From: Verrucomicrobiales bacterium | GTDB lineage: Bacteria > Verrucomicrobiota > Verrucomicrobiia > Methylacidiphilales > JAAUTS01 | Reading direction: 5' to 3' | Assembly: GCA_031279715.1 (NCBI GenBank) | Contig: JAITHY010000096.1 | Span: 1-6,684 of the forward strand | Length of the DNA: 6,684 bases | Shown here: piece after piece, positions 1-5,498 of the stretch | Layout of the letters: every line of letters starts with the position of its first letter | Numbering within the stretch: position 1 is the first letter of the stretch | The notes under the pieces: generated by a model | What the model was told of the DNA's origin: nothing | Databases searched by the model: none | What the model saw: the letters and a program-made list of their open reading frames with translations, nothing else | Translations under genes and position numbers: made by a program

Positions 1-312
1 GGCGGGCGCGAGGCGCGGACGGATTATAAAACGCTGAAAAATTTTCGCCGCGCCGCGTTGCTGGAGTTGCGGATTCACACCGGGCGCACGCATCAAATCC
101 GCGTGCATTGCGCCGCCGCCGGCTGTCCCGTGGTCGGCGACACGGTGTATGGCAGAAAAATCCCGTGGCTCGCTGACGCTCACGTGACGCGGCAATTGTT
201 GCACGCGCACCGCCTGATTTTGCGCCATCCCGCTGACGGTCAGCGGATGGAATTTGTCGCGCCGCCGCCGGAGGATTTTGCGAAGTTTGAAGGGTTTTTA
301 TCCACGGATTAA
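1..312 (+). CDS. RluA-family pseudouridine synthase, C-terminal part (5' end outside window)
   Basis: The reading frame is open from the first base and stops with TAA at 310-312, so about 103 codons of the C-terminus are present. The block LLELRIHTGRTHQIRVH, then GDTVYG, and later RQLLHAHRLIL with ADGQRMEF and APPPEDF, is the standard C-terminal half of RluA/RluC/RluD-type enzymes, which isomerise uridine to pseudouridine in rRNA or tRNA in the cytoplasm. The catalytic aspartate motif (HRLDxxTSG) would lie upstream of the window and cannot be checked, nor can an N-terminal S4 domain. The substrate is therefore unassignable. The last five codons and the stop fall inside the inverted-repeat element at 296-378, so the repeat has probably supplied the C-terminus. 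A perfect CGCTGAC-N-GTCAGCG palindrome at 231-245 encodes the ADGQR segment. Family confidence is high; the paralogue is unknown. Confidence 0.9.
   Translation, partial: GGREARTDYKTLKNFRRAALLELRIHTGRTHQIRVHCAAAGCPVVGDTVYGRKIPWLADAHVTRQLLHAHRLILRHPADGQRMEFVAPPPEDFAKFEGFLSTD
231..245. repeat. Perfect 15-bp palindrome CGCTGAC-G-GTCAGCG
   Basis: Seven-base arms around one central base, lying inside the pseudouridine synthase gene, where it encodes Ala-Asp-Gly-Gln-Arg. It is one of three perfect copies in the window; the others are at 516 and 6185. Confidence 0.85.
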
Positions 313-378
313 CACAGATTTTTTACCGCAAAAACTATCTAAAAAAATCTGTGTAATCTGCGTAATCTGTGGATAAAA
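296..378. repeat. 83-bp inverted-repeat element with 9-bp direct repeats
   Basis: The ends are perfect 10-bp inverted repeats (TTTTATCCAC at 296-305 and GTGGATAAAA at 369-378). Inside them is a perfect 13-bp inverted repeat (312-324 with 342-354) around a 17-base loop. The right arm holds three tandem 9-bp units, ATCTGTGTA, ATCTGCGTA and ATCTGTGGA, at 347-373. The left arm has only part of this series, so the arms are unequal. From memory, words of the type ATCCACAGATTACACAGATT are dispersed repeats in many bacterial genomes. The element overlaps the upstream stop codon and ends 10 bases before the next ATG. It could fold as a long hairpin with U-rich arms and might act as a terminator in either direction. 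Confidence 0.8.
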
Positions 379-388
379 TCGCCCTTCA

Positions 389-1246
389 ATGAACCAGCAA
401 CTCGAAAACGCGACGATTGATTACCTGCGCGCGCTCAAGGAACTCGGCGCGCAAAAAGTCGCGGTCAGTGACAGTGTCATGCGGGCGTTGAAATCACGCG
501 CGCGCAAAGCCGCGGCGCTGACCGTCAGCGCCGCCGCCAAGCCCAAGCCAGCCGCTGACGCTCAGCCGCCGAGCGCGGAAAATGATTTGCCTGGCGAAAA
601 GCCGCCGAACCTCAGCGCCGCCGAAAAAAACGCCGCGTTGCAACAACTCGCCGACGAGGTCGCCGCCAATCAAGATTACCGCGCCATGTTCAAATACGCG
701 AAAAACATGGTTTTCGGCGTCGGCACGGCAGAGGCGAAAATCATGTTCATCGGCGAGGCGCCGGGCGCTGACGAGGACGCGCAGGGCGAGCCGTTTGTCG
801 GACGCGCCGGTCAGTTGCTGACCAAAATGATCCAGGCGATGGGCTTGCGGCGCGCCGATGTGTACATTGGCAACATTCTCAAATACCGCCCTGACATGCC
901 GCCCGGCAGCAGCGGCAATCGCAAGCCGACATTGGAGGAGGTGACCGTCAGCCGCCCGTATATTTGCCGCCAGGTGCGCATCATCCAGCCGCAAGTTTTG
1001 GTCGCGCTTGGCAACACCGCCGTCGAGGGCTTGTTCAAAACCGGCCGCGCCGCCATCACGCAACGGCGCGGGCACTGGACGGAATTTCTCGGCATCCCGC
1101 TGATGCCGACCTATCATCCCGCGTATTTGCTGCGCAACCAGTCCAACAGCGAGAAACGCAAAGTGTGGGAGGATTTGCTGCAAGTGATGGAGCGCGCCGG
1201 GCTGAGCATCAGCGACAAACAGCGGCGGTATTTTTTGACGAGGTGA
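389..1246 (+). CDS. Family-4-like uracil-DNA glycosylase lacking the Fe-S cysteines
   Basis: This 285-residue protein is predicted to remove uracil from DNA in base-excision repair. Residues 1-90 are a helical, then Ala/Pro-rich, low-complexity N-terminal extension. The catalytic domain covers about 95-270: GEAPGADED at 122-130, FVGRAGQLL at 136-144, YIGNILKYRP at 159-168 and the C-terminal HPAYLLR at 243-249. These are the family-4 UDG motifs for uracil recognition and the active-site histidine. Family-4 enzymes normally bind a 4Fe-4S cluster through four cysteines (an N-terminal CxxC, a KCRP cysteine and one about 16 residues later). Here the CxxC is absent, KCRP is KYRP (Tyr166), and the fourth position appears to be Ser188; the only cysteine is Cys193. 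ATG 389 lacks a clear Shine-Dalgarno sequence. Residues 44-47 (LTVS), in the linker, are encoded by a perfect palindrome. Its cutA neighbour starts one base after its stop. Confidence 0.88.
   Translation: MNQQLENATIDYLRALKELGAQKVAVSDSVMRALKSRARKAAALTVSAAAKPKPAADAQPPSAENDLPGEKPPNLSAAEKNAALQQLADEVAANQDYRAMFKYAKNMVFGVGTAEAKIMFIGEAPGADEDAQGEPFVGRAGQLLTKMIQAMGLRRADVYIGNILKYRPDMPPGSSGNRKPTLEEVTVSRPYICRQVRIIQPQVLVALGNTAVEGLFKTGRAAITQRRGHWTEFLGIPLMPTYHPAYLLRNQSNSEKRKVWEDLLQVMERAGLSISDKQRRYFLTR
516..530. repeat. Perfect 15-bp palindrome CGCTGAC-C-GTCAGCG
   Basis: Perfect seven-base arms within the low-complexity linker of the uracil-DNA glycosylase, read as Leu-Thr-Val-Ser. A degenerate copy (CGCTGAC-G-CTCAGCC) follows at 553-567, read as Ala-Asp-Ala-Gln. 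Confidence 0.85.
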
Positions 1247-1247
1247 G

Positions 1248-1577
1248 ATGAGCGAGGCGATGATTATTTTTTGCACCGTGCCGGACGCTGACAGTGGGCG
1301 GCGGCTGGCGGATGTTTTATTGAGCGAAAAAGCGGCGGCTTGCGTGTCACTGTCAGCGGCGGTTGAGTCGCATTACGTCTGGCAGGGAAAGCGCGAGACC
1401 GCCGCTGAAGTTCAACTGCTCATCAAAACAACGGCGGAGCGATACGCTGATGTTCAGCGGTTAATTTTGGCAAATCATCCCTACGAATGCCCTGAAATCG
1501 CCGCCGTCAGCGTTGAGGAAATTTCACCGGCATATTTGGCATGGTTGAAAACGGATGGCCAGCCGCCGCAAGGTTAA
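1248..1577 (+). CDS. cutA: CutA-type divalent-cation tolerance protein
   Basis: The product is 109 residues, the usual CutA length. Visible family features are the beta-strand start MIIFCTVPD, LSEKAAACVS at 25-34, SHYVWQGK at 41-48, LLIKTT at 57-62, HPYECPEI at 77-84 and a C-terminal YLAWL at 96-100. CutA1 proteins form cytoplasmic trimers of ferredoxin-like folds and are linked to copper and other divalent metal tolerance, although their molecular role is still poorly defined. ATG 1248 is supported by GAGG at 1240-1243. The gene begins one base after the glycosylase stop, so the two are probably co-transcribed and translationally coupled. It has no visible promoter of its own. It lies just upstream of the iron genes, but those have a separate promoter, so a functional tie is only suggestive. 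Confidence 0.93.
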   Translation: MSEAMIIFCTVPDADSGRRLADVLLSEKAAACVSLSAAVESHYVWQGKRETAAEVQLLIKTTAERYADVQRLILANHPYECPEIAAVSVEEISPAYLAWLKTDGQPPQG

Positions 1578-1593
1578 ATTTTTCCAAAAAGCA

Positions 1594-1621
1594 TTGACGA
1601 AGCAGGAGAAGAGTTTATTAT
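1594..1621 (+). promoter_or_regulatory. Sigma-70-type promoter for the feoA pair
   Basis: TTGACG (1594-1599) and TATTAT (1616-1621) are separated by 16 bases in the AT-rich gap after cutA. Transcription would start near 1628, inside the operator at 1623-1637. This is a sequence match only. Confidence 0.6.
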
Positions 1622-1622
1622 T

Positions 1623-1637
1623 TGAGACTAAATCTCA
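1623..1637. promoter_or_regulatory. Fur-box-like operator over the feoA transcription start
   Basis: TGAGACT-A-AATCTCA is a 7-1-7 inverted repeat with 12 of 14 arm positions matching the common Fur variant TGAGAAT-N-ATTCTCA. It lies directly after the predicted -10 box and ends three bases before the first ATG of feoA, a position suited to repression. A second site of the same type precedes the porin gene. Another metal-responsive repressor with a similar site cannot be excluded. Confidence 0.65.
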
Positions 1638-1640
1638 TTT

Positions 1641-1952
1641 ATGCAAATGATGCTCAGTTCCGCTCGTTGCGGAATCAAGGGGGTGATTACCGCCTTGGAT
1701 GATTCGCGACCTGATACCAAGCGGTTGCGCCGGCTGGGTATTCACGAAGGCATGCCGGTTGAGATATTGCACGGCAGCGACCCGGTGATGATTTTATGCC
1801 ACCGCTCGAAAATCGCCGTCAGCCGCCGGAGCCTCGACGCGGTCACCGTCAGCGTGCAAAATTCCGCCTGTGGCTGTTATTTTCTCACCGCGTTTTTCAA
1901 TTTGTTCCGTTTCAACACCAACCCGGACTCCAGCCATGAAATATCTAAGTGA
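1641..1952 (+). CDS. feoA: FeoA-domain protein, first of a pair
   Basis: Up to 103 residues. The first 72 or so form a FeoA SH3-like domain: CGIKGVI near 10-16, the RLRRLGIHEGMPVEIL core at 28-43, then SDPVMI, SKIAVSRRSLDAVTV. FeoA proteins are small cytoplasmic partners of the ferrous-iron transporter FeoB. Residues 73-103 form an unusual tail containing CGCYF and a Phe-rich hydrophobic run, beyond the normal length of about 75-80; it overlaps the next gene and may simply be read-on sequence. Starts at 1641, 1647 and 1650 are all ATG; none has a good Shine-Dalgarno sequence, because the operator occupies that space, so the mRNA leader may be only about 13-22 bases. No feoB follows. Confidence 0.85.
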   Translation: MQMMLSSARCGIKGVITALDDSRPDTKRLRRLGIHEGMPVEILHGSDPVMILCHRSKIAVSRRSLDAVTVSVQNSACGCYFLTAFFNLFRFNTNPDSSHEISK

Positions 1953-2196
1953 ATTACAACCTGGTGAGCGCGCTGACATTCTGTCTGTCAACACCGTCAG
2001 CGACATCGCCCGGCAACTGCTCGTAATGGGTTTACTGCCTGGCGTGACCGTCGAAGTCGCTGGCGTCGCGCCGTTTGGCGATCCGCTGACGGTGAAAATT
2101 CGCAACCGCCCCGTCAGTCTTCGCCGCGCGGAAGCCGCGTTGGTGATGGTCGAACCCGCACCCCCCAGTCCGTTGACAGTCAGCGGAGAAAAATAA
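1936..2196 (+). CDS. feoA: FeoA-domain protein, second of a pair
   Basis: From ATG 1936 the product is 86 residues, a normal FeoA size. It has MKYLSELQPGERADI at the N-terminus, then ARQLLVMGLLPGVTVEV, and APFGDPLTVKI followed by RPVSLRRAEA near 45-67, the full FeoA signature. I chose ATG 1936 over the in-frame GTG at 1870 because the FeoA domain begins at once and the GTG extension would be entirely inside the first feoA. The gene overlaps its upstream neighbour by 17 bases, implying translational coupling. The two FeoA proteins are clearly different sequences, so they may form a heteromeric pair. The C-terminal PLTVSGEK is encoded by a near-perfect copy of the CGCTGAC-N-GTCAGCG palindrome. 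The partner FeoB is not present downstream. Confidence 0.9.
   Translation: MKYLSELQPGERADILSVNTVSDIARQLLVMGLLPGVTVEVAGVAPFGDPLTVKIRNRPVSLRRAEAALVMVEPAPPSPLTVSGEK
2171..2185. repeat. Near-perfect CGCTGAC-N-GTCAGCG palindrome at the end of feoA2
   Basis: CGTTGAC-A-GTCAGCG differs from the consensus at one base and lies in the last codons of the second feoA. It could form a short hairpin, but no T-run follows, so it is not a convincing terminator. Confidence 0.7.
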
Positions 2197-2236
2197 GACA
2201 AGAATCAATTAAATAAGAGAGAAAAATTTTTACATT

Positions 2237-2253
2237 TTGAGATTGACTCTCAA
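2237..2253. promoter_or_regulatory. Fur-box-like operator upstream of the porin-FTR1 operon
   Basis: TTGAGATTGACTCTCAA is a 6-5-6 perfect inverted repeat whose core TGAGATT-G-ACTCTCA matches the Fur variant TGAGAAT-N-ATTCTCA at 12 of 14 arm positions. It covers the candidate -35 hexamer at 2243-2248, so binding would block RNA polymerase. It shares the TGAGA-N5-TCTCA core with the site before feoA. Confidence 0.7.
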
Positions 2254-2270
2254 TATCAATATAGGATAAC
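2243..2270 (+). promoter_or_regulatory. Candidate promoter of the porin-FTR1-P19 operon
   Basis: TTGACT (2243-2248) and GATAAC (2265-2270) are 16 bases apart in an AT-rich gap; the -10 match is only moderate (4 of 6). A short inverted repeat ATAGG-ATAA-CCTAT (2261-2274) lies across the -10 and may be a second protein site. The leader to ATG 2351 would be about 75 bases, ending in a purine-rich, A-rich tract. Confidence 0.45.
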
Positions 2271-2337
2271 CTATTCATTCAATCACAGTCAGCGAGTGTT
2301 GGCAAGTGAAAAACAGACAATCGAAACAAAAAGAAAA

Positions 2338-2341
2338 AAGG
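2338..2341 (+). promoter_or_regulatory. Ribosome binding site that fixes the porin start
   Basis: AAGG sits nine bases before ATG 2351. It supports that start over the in-frame GTG at 2306, which would add 15 mostly Lys/Gln residues in front of an otherwise canonical signal peptide. Confidence 0.55.
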
Positions 2342-2350
2342 AAAAAACAA

Positions 2351-3526
2351 ATGAAAAAAATAATCGGCAGTGCGCTGGGCGTTGCGTTGTTGGGCACAAC
2401 AGTGCTCGCTGACGGCGGCGCTCCGGCGTCCTCGGCGAAAGATTTGTCGAAGGCGGTGGAGCAGGTGAATTACGTGGAGACGGACACGGCGGGCGTCAAG
2501 CTCAGCGGCTACGTGGACGTCGGCTACGTCTATAACTTCATCGGCAGCGGCGGCTATGCCGTGGCGCGCGGCTACAACGCGTCGGACAGCCACAGCGGCG
2601 GTGACTTCAGTGTCAACGCGGTCAAGCTGACGCTGGAGAAATCGCTGACGGAAAAAAACGAATGGCAGGCCGGTTTCCGCGTGGACACCTTCATCGGCAA
2701 GGATTGGGCCGAGTTCACGCCCGGCGCCGGTTCTGACGCGAGCACGCTGTTTCTGCAACAGGCCTACGTGGAATTCCGCGTGCCGGTCGGCAACGGGCTG
2801 GACGTGCAGTTTGGCAAAATCAGCTCCATCCTCGGATTTGAGGCGGACGAGCGCCCGGCGAACCTGAACATCACGCAGGGCCTCAACGCCACCATTGACC
2901 CCGGCTCATCGCCCGGCGTTTTGGCGACGTATCACGCGACTGACAGCGTCAGCTTGCTGCTCGGCGTCAACAACGGCGGCGGGCTGGATAGTAATCCGGG
3001 CCTGGACACCAGCAGCGACGGCTATGGGTTCACCGGCGGCGTGAGTTTTCACCGCGACAATTTCGAGACGCAACTCACCGGCAGCGTCGAGCCGTGGGGT
3101 AACGAGGCGTACACCAATGACAACGTCAGCGTGTACGGCGTGAACTGGTGGACGACCTGGGCGCCGAAATTTGCGGACGACAAACTGCTGCTGGCGCTCA
3201 ACACGTCATATTGGCACACACAAAATCTTGACCCGTCGCTGACGGATTTCCCCGGCAGTTTCGCCACGGCGGCGCTGTACGCGAAATACCAGTTCACCGA
3301 TTTGTTCAGCCTCGCGGGACGCGGCGAATACGTGAACGTCAGCGAGGAGGGGACGAGCCACTTCTGGTCGTTCACGCTGACGGCGGGCTTCAATGTGGTG
3401 GAGAACTTGCTCCTGCGCGCCGAGTACCGTTATGACACCGGGTCGAATGTGGTGTATAACTTCGACACCGAACACGGCAACCACAGCTCGCATACACTGG
3501 CTTTGGAGGCGGTTTACAGCTTCTGA
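2351..3526 (+). CDS. Outer-membrane beta-barrel porin, candidate iron-uptake channel
   Basis: From ATG 2351 the protein has 391 residues. Residues 1-20 are a signal peptide (MKKIIG, then a hydrophobic core ending VLA, with cleavage before DGG). A short helical segment (SSAKDLSKAVEQV) precedes the barrel. The barrel shows alternating strands from LSGYVDVGYVYNF onward, including AYVEFRVPV, LDVQFGKI, GVLATYH and LLLRAEYRYD, and ends LALEAVYSF, the terminal Phe signature recognised by the outer-membrane assembly machinery. Length and the GYVDVGYVYNF/VQFGKISSILGFE features resemble the BBP2-type putative porin family (Pfam PF07642); this is recall, not a search. Gly/Asn/Asp-rich loops contain no CXXC or TonB box, so this is a diffusion channel rather than a TonB-dependent receptor. 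It is the first gene after a Fur-type operator and lies 31 bases before the iron permease, suggesting a channel for iron. The ion selectivity cannot be read from sequence. Confidence 0.85.
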   Translation: MKKIIGSALGVALLGTTVLADGGAPASSAKDLSKAVEQVNYVETDTAGVKLSGYVDVGYVYNFIGSGGYAVARGYNASDSHSGGDFSVNAVKLTLEKSLTEKNEWQAGFRVDTFIGKDWAEFTPGAGSDASTLFLQQAYVEFRVPVGNGLDVQFGKISSILGFEADERPANLNITQGLNATIDPGSSPGVLATYHATDSVSLLLGVNNGGGLDSNPGLDTSSDGYGFTGGVSFHRDNFETQLTGSVEPWGNEAYTNDNVSVYGVNWWTTWAPKFADDKLLLALNTSYWHTQNLDPSLTDFPGSFATAALYAKYQFTDLFSLAGRGEYVNVSEEGTSHFWSFTLTAGFNVVENLLLRAEYRYDTGSNVVYNFDTEHGNHSSHTLALEAVYSF

Positions 3527-3535
3527 AAAAACACG

Positions 3536-3556
3536 ATTTTAATGGATAATTAAAAT
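3536..3556 (+). promoter_or_regulatory. AT-rich hairpin at the FTR1 translation start
   Basis: ATTTTAAT (3536-3543) and ATTAAAAT (3549-3556) form a perfect 8-bp stem with loop GGATA. The only Shine-Dalgarno-like bases before ATG 3558 (GGA at 3544-3546) are in the loop. There is no following T-run, so it is not a standard terminator. It could be a partial processing or attenuation point, giving less permease than porin. Confidence 0.5.
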
Positions 3557-3557
3557 T

Positions 3558-5498
3558 ATGACGTCCCGTATCCTGGCGCTGGCATGGCTGATTTCGCTCC
3601 TGGGCGGAGCCTGGTCATGGTCAGCGCCGGATTACGCGGCGCTCGCCGGCGAAGTGAGGGCGCGGCTTGAGCGGGCGGAAAAATGTTACGCTGACCATGA
3701 CGTCGCCGCGGCGCGCGCGCTGGTGCAGTCGGCGTATTTCGAGGTGTTTGAAAATTTGGAGGGGCCGATTCGCATCAATCTTTCCGCGAAAAAAAGTTAC
3801 GAGCTGGAGGCCGCGTTTGGGGAAATTCGCAGGATGATGGGCGGCGGCGCGCTGGGTGGTGAGATTAATCAAAAAATCGCCTGGCTGAACAGCGAGGTGG
3901 CCGCGGCGTTGCCGGTGTTGTTGGGCGGGCACCAATTGGTCGCCGAGGCTCACAGGGAGGGCGTCGCTGACCTTGCGCCGGCGTGGCGCGAGGGGGCGCG
4001 GCGGATGGCGGAAGAGTTTGCGGCGGCGGTGGAGGCTTATCAAAATGGCGGGTTCAAGGAAGCGCGGCGGCTGGTGGAAAAGAATTGGTTCGATAATTTC
4101 AAAAATTCCGAAATGGAAATCAGCGTGCGGCTGCACCGCTCGCGCGCGGCGGCGGCGGATGTCAACCAGCGGTTTTCGCGGTTGGTGAAAATGGCCGCTG
4201 ACCGTCAGACTGGCATCACGGCGCTCGGATATGAAATCACGCGCTTGCAGGAGGATTTGGCGGAGTTGCTTCCGGGCTTGCCGCCGTCGCGCGCGGACGC
4301 GCAAGCGGCGGCGGACGCCCGATTGGCCGCTGACAGTCAGTTGTCGGCGGACTGGCCTGGCGTGGCGCAAAAAATCAACGCGGCGTTCGACGCGGCCATC
4401 GCGCAATATGAAAACGGCGACGCGAAAAACGCGGCGCTGGCGGTGCAGGATGCGTATTTTGATTTGTTCGAGGCAAGCGGGATGGAAAATAAAATCGGCG
4501 CGCGCGATGTGGCGTTCAAAACGCAACTGGAAAGTTATTTCACGCGCACGGTCAGCCTGATGAAGGCCGGGCGTTCGGCGGCGGAGTTGCGCGGGCAGGC
4601 GGCGGGTCTCGCGGCGGATTTGGCGCGAGCGGCGGAGCGGCTCGGCGGCGCGCGCGGGCGCGCGGGCGCGGCGGGGATGTTCGTCTACAGCCTGACCATT
4701 ATTTTGCGCGAGGGCCTGGAGGCGCTGCTCATCGTCGCCGCCATCGCCGCGTATTTGGTGAGGAGCGGGCATGCGGACAAACTCAAACTTGTGCGAAACT
4801 CGGTGTGGTGGGCGCTGCTGGCGAGTGTGATGACGGCGGTGCTGTTCCAGTGGCTGTTCATCAACAGCGGCGCGAACCGTGAGATTTTGGAGGGCGTGAC
4901 GATGCTGGCGGCCGTGGTGGTGCTGTTTGGCATGAGTTGCTGGCTGTTGTCGAAAGTCGAGGCGCGGCGTTGGAAGGCGTATCTTGACGCCAAGCTCACG
5001 CTGTCGCTGACCACCGGCAGCCTGGCGGGGTTGTGGCTGGCGAGTTTTCTGGCGGTGTATCGCGAGGGAGCGGAGACGGTGTTGTTTTATTCCGCGCTGG
5101 CGGGCGACGCGCGCGGCGGCGCGGACTTCGCGGCGTTGGCGGCGGGCTTTGGCGCAGGCGCGGCGCTGCTGGCCGTCATTTATCTGGTCATGAAACTGAC
5201 GGTCACGCGCCTGCCGCTGAAACCGTTTTTCCTGGTCACCGGCGCGTTCATGCTGGTGATGTCGTTTTCGTTCGCGGGCAAGGGCATGCGCGAACTCATT
5301 GAGGGCAAGGTGTTCCAGCCGACACTCGTGCCGCGCGCGCCGGAGTTTGATTTGCTGGGCATTTATCCGTATGTGGAAACCCTGGCGCCGCAACTCATCC
5401 TTTTTGCGGCGGCTGTTCTGGCGTGGTGGTTGACGCGCCGGAACCCCAAAGCCGCTGACAATGAAATCCCAACCAAAGAAAGTAACAGCACAACATGA
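3558..5498 (+). CDS. FTR1-family iron permease with large periplasmic three-repeat domain
   Basis: 646 residues. A signal peptide covers about 1-22. The periplasmic region (23-370) is helical and contains three related units near 40-94, 157-211 and 280-336. Each has a Tyr (44, 161, 284), then exactly 16 residues later an aromatic-Phe pair (Y60F61, W177F178, Y300F301) and Phe three residues after that. The permease begins at about 373 with roughly seven membrane helices. The two FTR1 iron motifs are present: REGLE at 384-388 in helix 1 and REGAE at 502-506 in helix 4. FTR1 proteins move ferric iron across the inner membrane, usually with an oxidase or, in P19 systems, a periplasmic binding protein. 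The next gene, P19, overlaps by ATGA, the arrangement of known ftr1-p19 operons. The linker between the periplasmic domain and helix 1 (363-373) is Gly/Ala/Arg-rich and encoded by a pure GC tract. Confidence 0.95.
   Translation: MTSRILALAWLISLLGGAWSWSAPDYAALAGEVRARLERAEKCYADHDVAAARALVQSAYFEVFENLEGPIRINLSAKKSYELEAAFGEIRRMMGGGALGGEINQKIAWLNSEVAAALPVLLGGHQLVAEAHREGVADLAPAWREGARRMAEEFAAAVEAYQNGGFKEARRLVEKNWFDNFKNSEMEISVRLHRSRAAAADVNQRFSRLVKMAADRQTGITALGYEITRLQEDLAELLPGLPPSRADAQAAADARLAADSQLSADWPGVAQKINAAFDAAIAQYENGDAKNAALAVQDAYFDLFEASGMENKIGARDVAFKTQLESYFTRTVSLMKAGRSAAELRGQAAGLAADLARAAERLGGARGRAGAAGMFVYSLTIILREGLEALLIVAAIAAYLVRSGHADKLKLVRNSVWWALLASVMTAVLFQWLFINSGANREILEGVTMLAAVVVLFGMSCWLLSKVEARRWKAYLDAKLTLSLTTGSLAGLWLASFLAVYREGAETVLFYSALAGDARGGADFAALAAGFGAGAALLAVIYLVMKLTVTRLPLKPFFLVTGAFMLVMSFSFAGKGMRELIEGKVFQPTLVPRAPEFDLLGIYPYVETLAPQLILFAAAVLAWWLTRRNPKAADNEIPTKESNSTT
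4196..4210. repeat. Degenerate palindrome copy CGCTGAC-C-GTCAGAC
   Basis: Two mismatches to the CGCTGAC-N-GTCAGCG consensus. It falls between periplasmic repeats 2 and 3 of the FTR1 protein, read as Ala-Asp-Arg-Gln (214-217). Confidence 0.55.
4328..4342. repeat. Degenerate palindrome copy CGCTGAC-A-GTCAGTT
   Basis: Two mismatches to the consensus. It also lies in the linker between FTR1 periplasmic repeats 2 and 3, read as Ala-Asp-Ser-Gln (258-261). Confidence 0.55.

Noticed and set aside
494..1276. Open frame on the - strand (260 codons) opposite the glycosylase
   Set aside because: No recognisable domain, Ala/Arg-rich composition, and it fully overlaps a gene with conserved UDG motifs.
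2197..2236. Possible terminator after the second feoA
   Set aside because: The palindrome at 2171-2185 lacks a following T-run, and the AT-rich stretch has no strong stem.
2306..2350. GTG start extending the porin by 15 residues
   Set aside because: It adds a Lys/Gln-rich stretch before a complete signal peptide; ATG 2351 has a better ribosome site.
4647..4673. Pure GC tract with repeated GCGCGCGG units in FTR1
   Set aside because: It encodes a Gly/Ala/Arg linker before the first membrane helix and looks like GC-rich low complexity rather than a functional DNA element.
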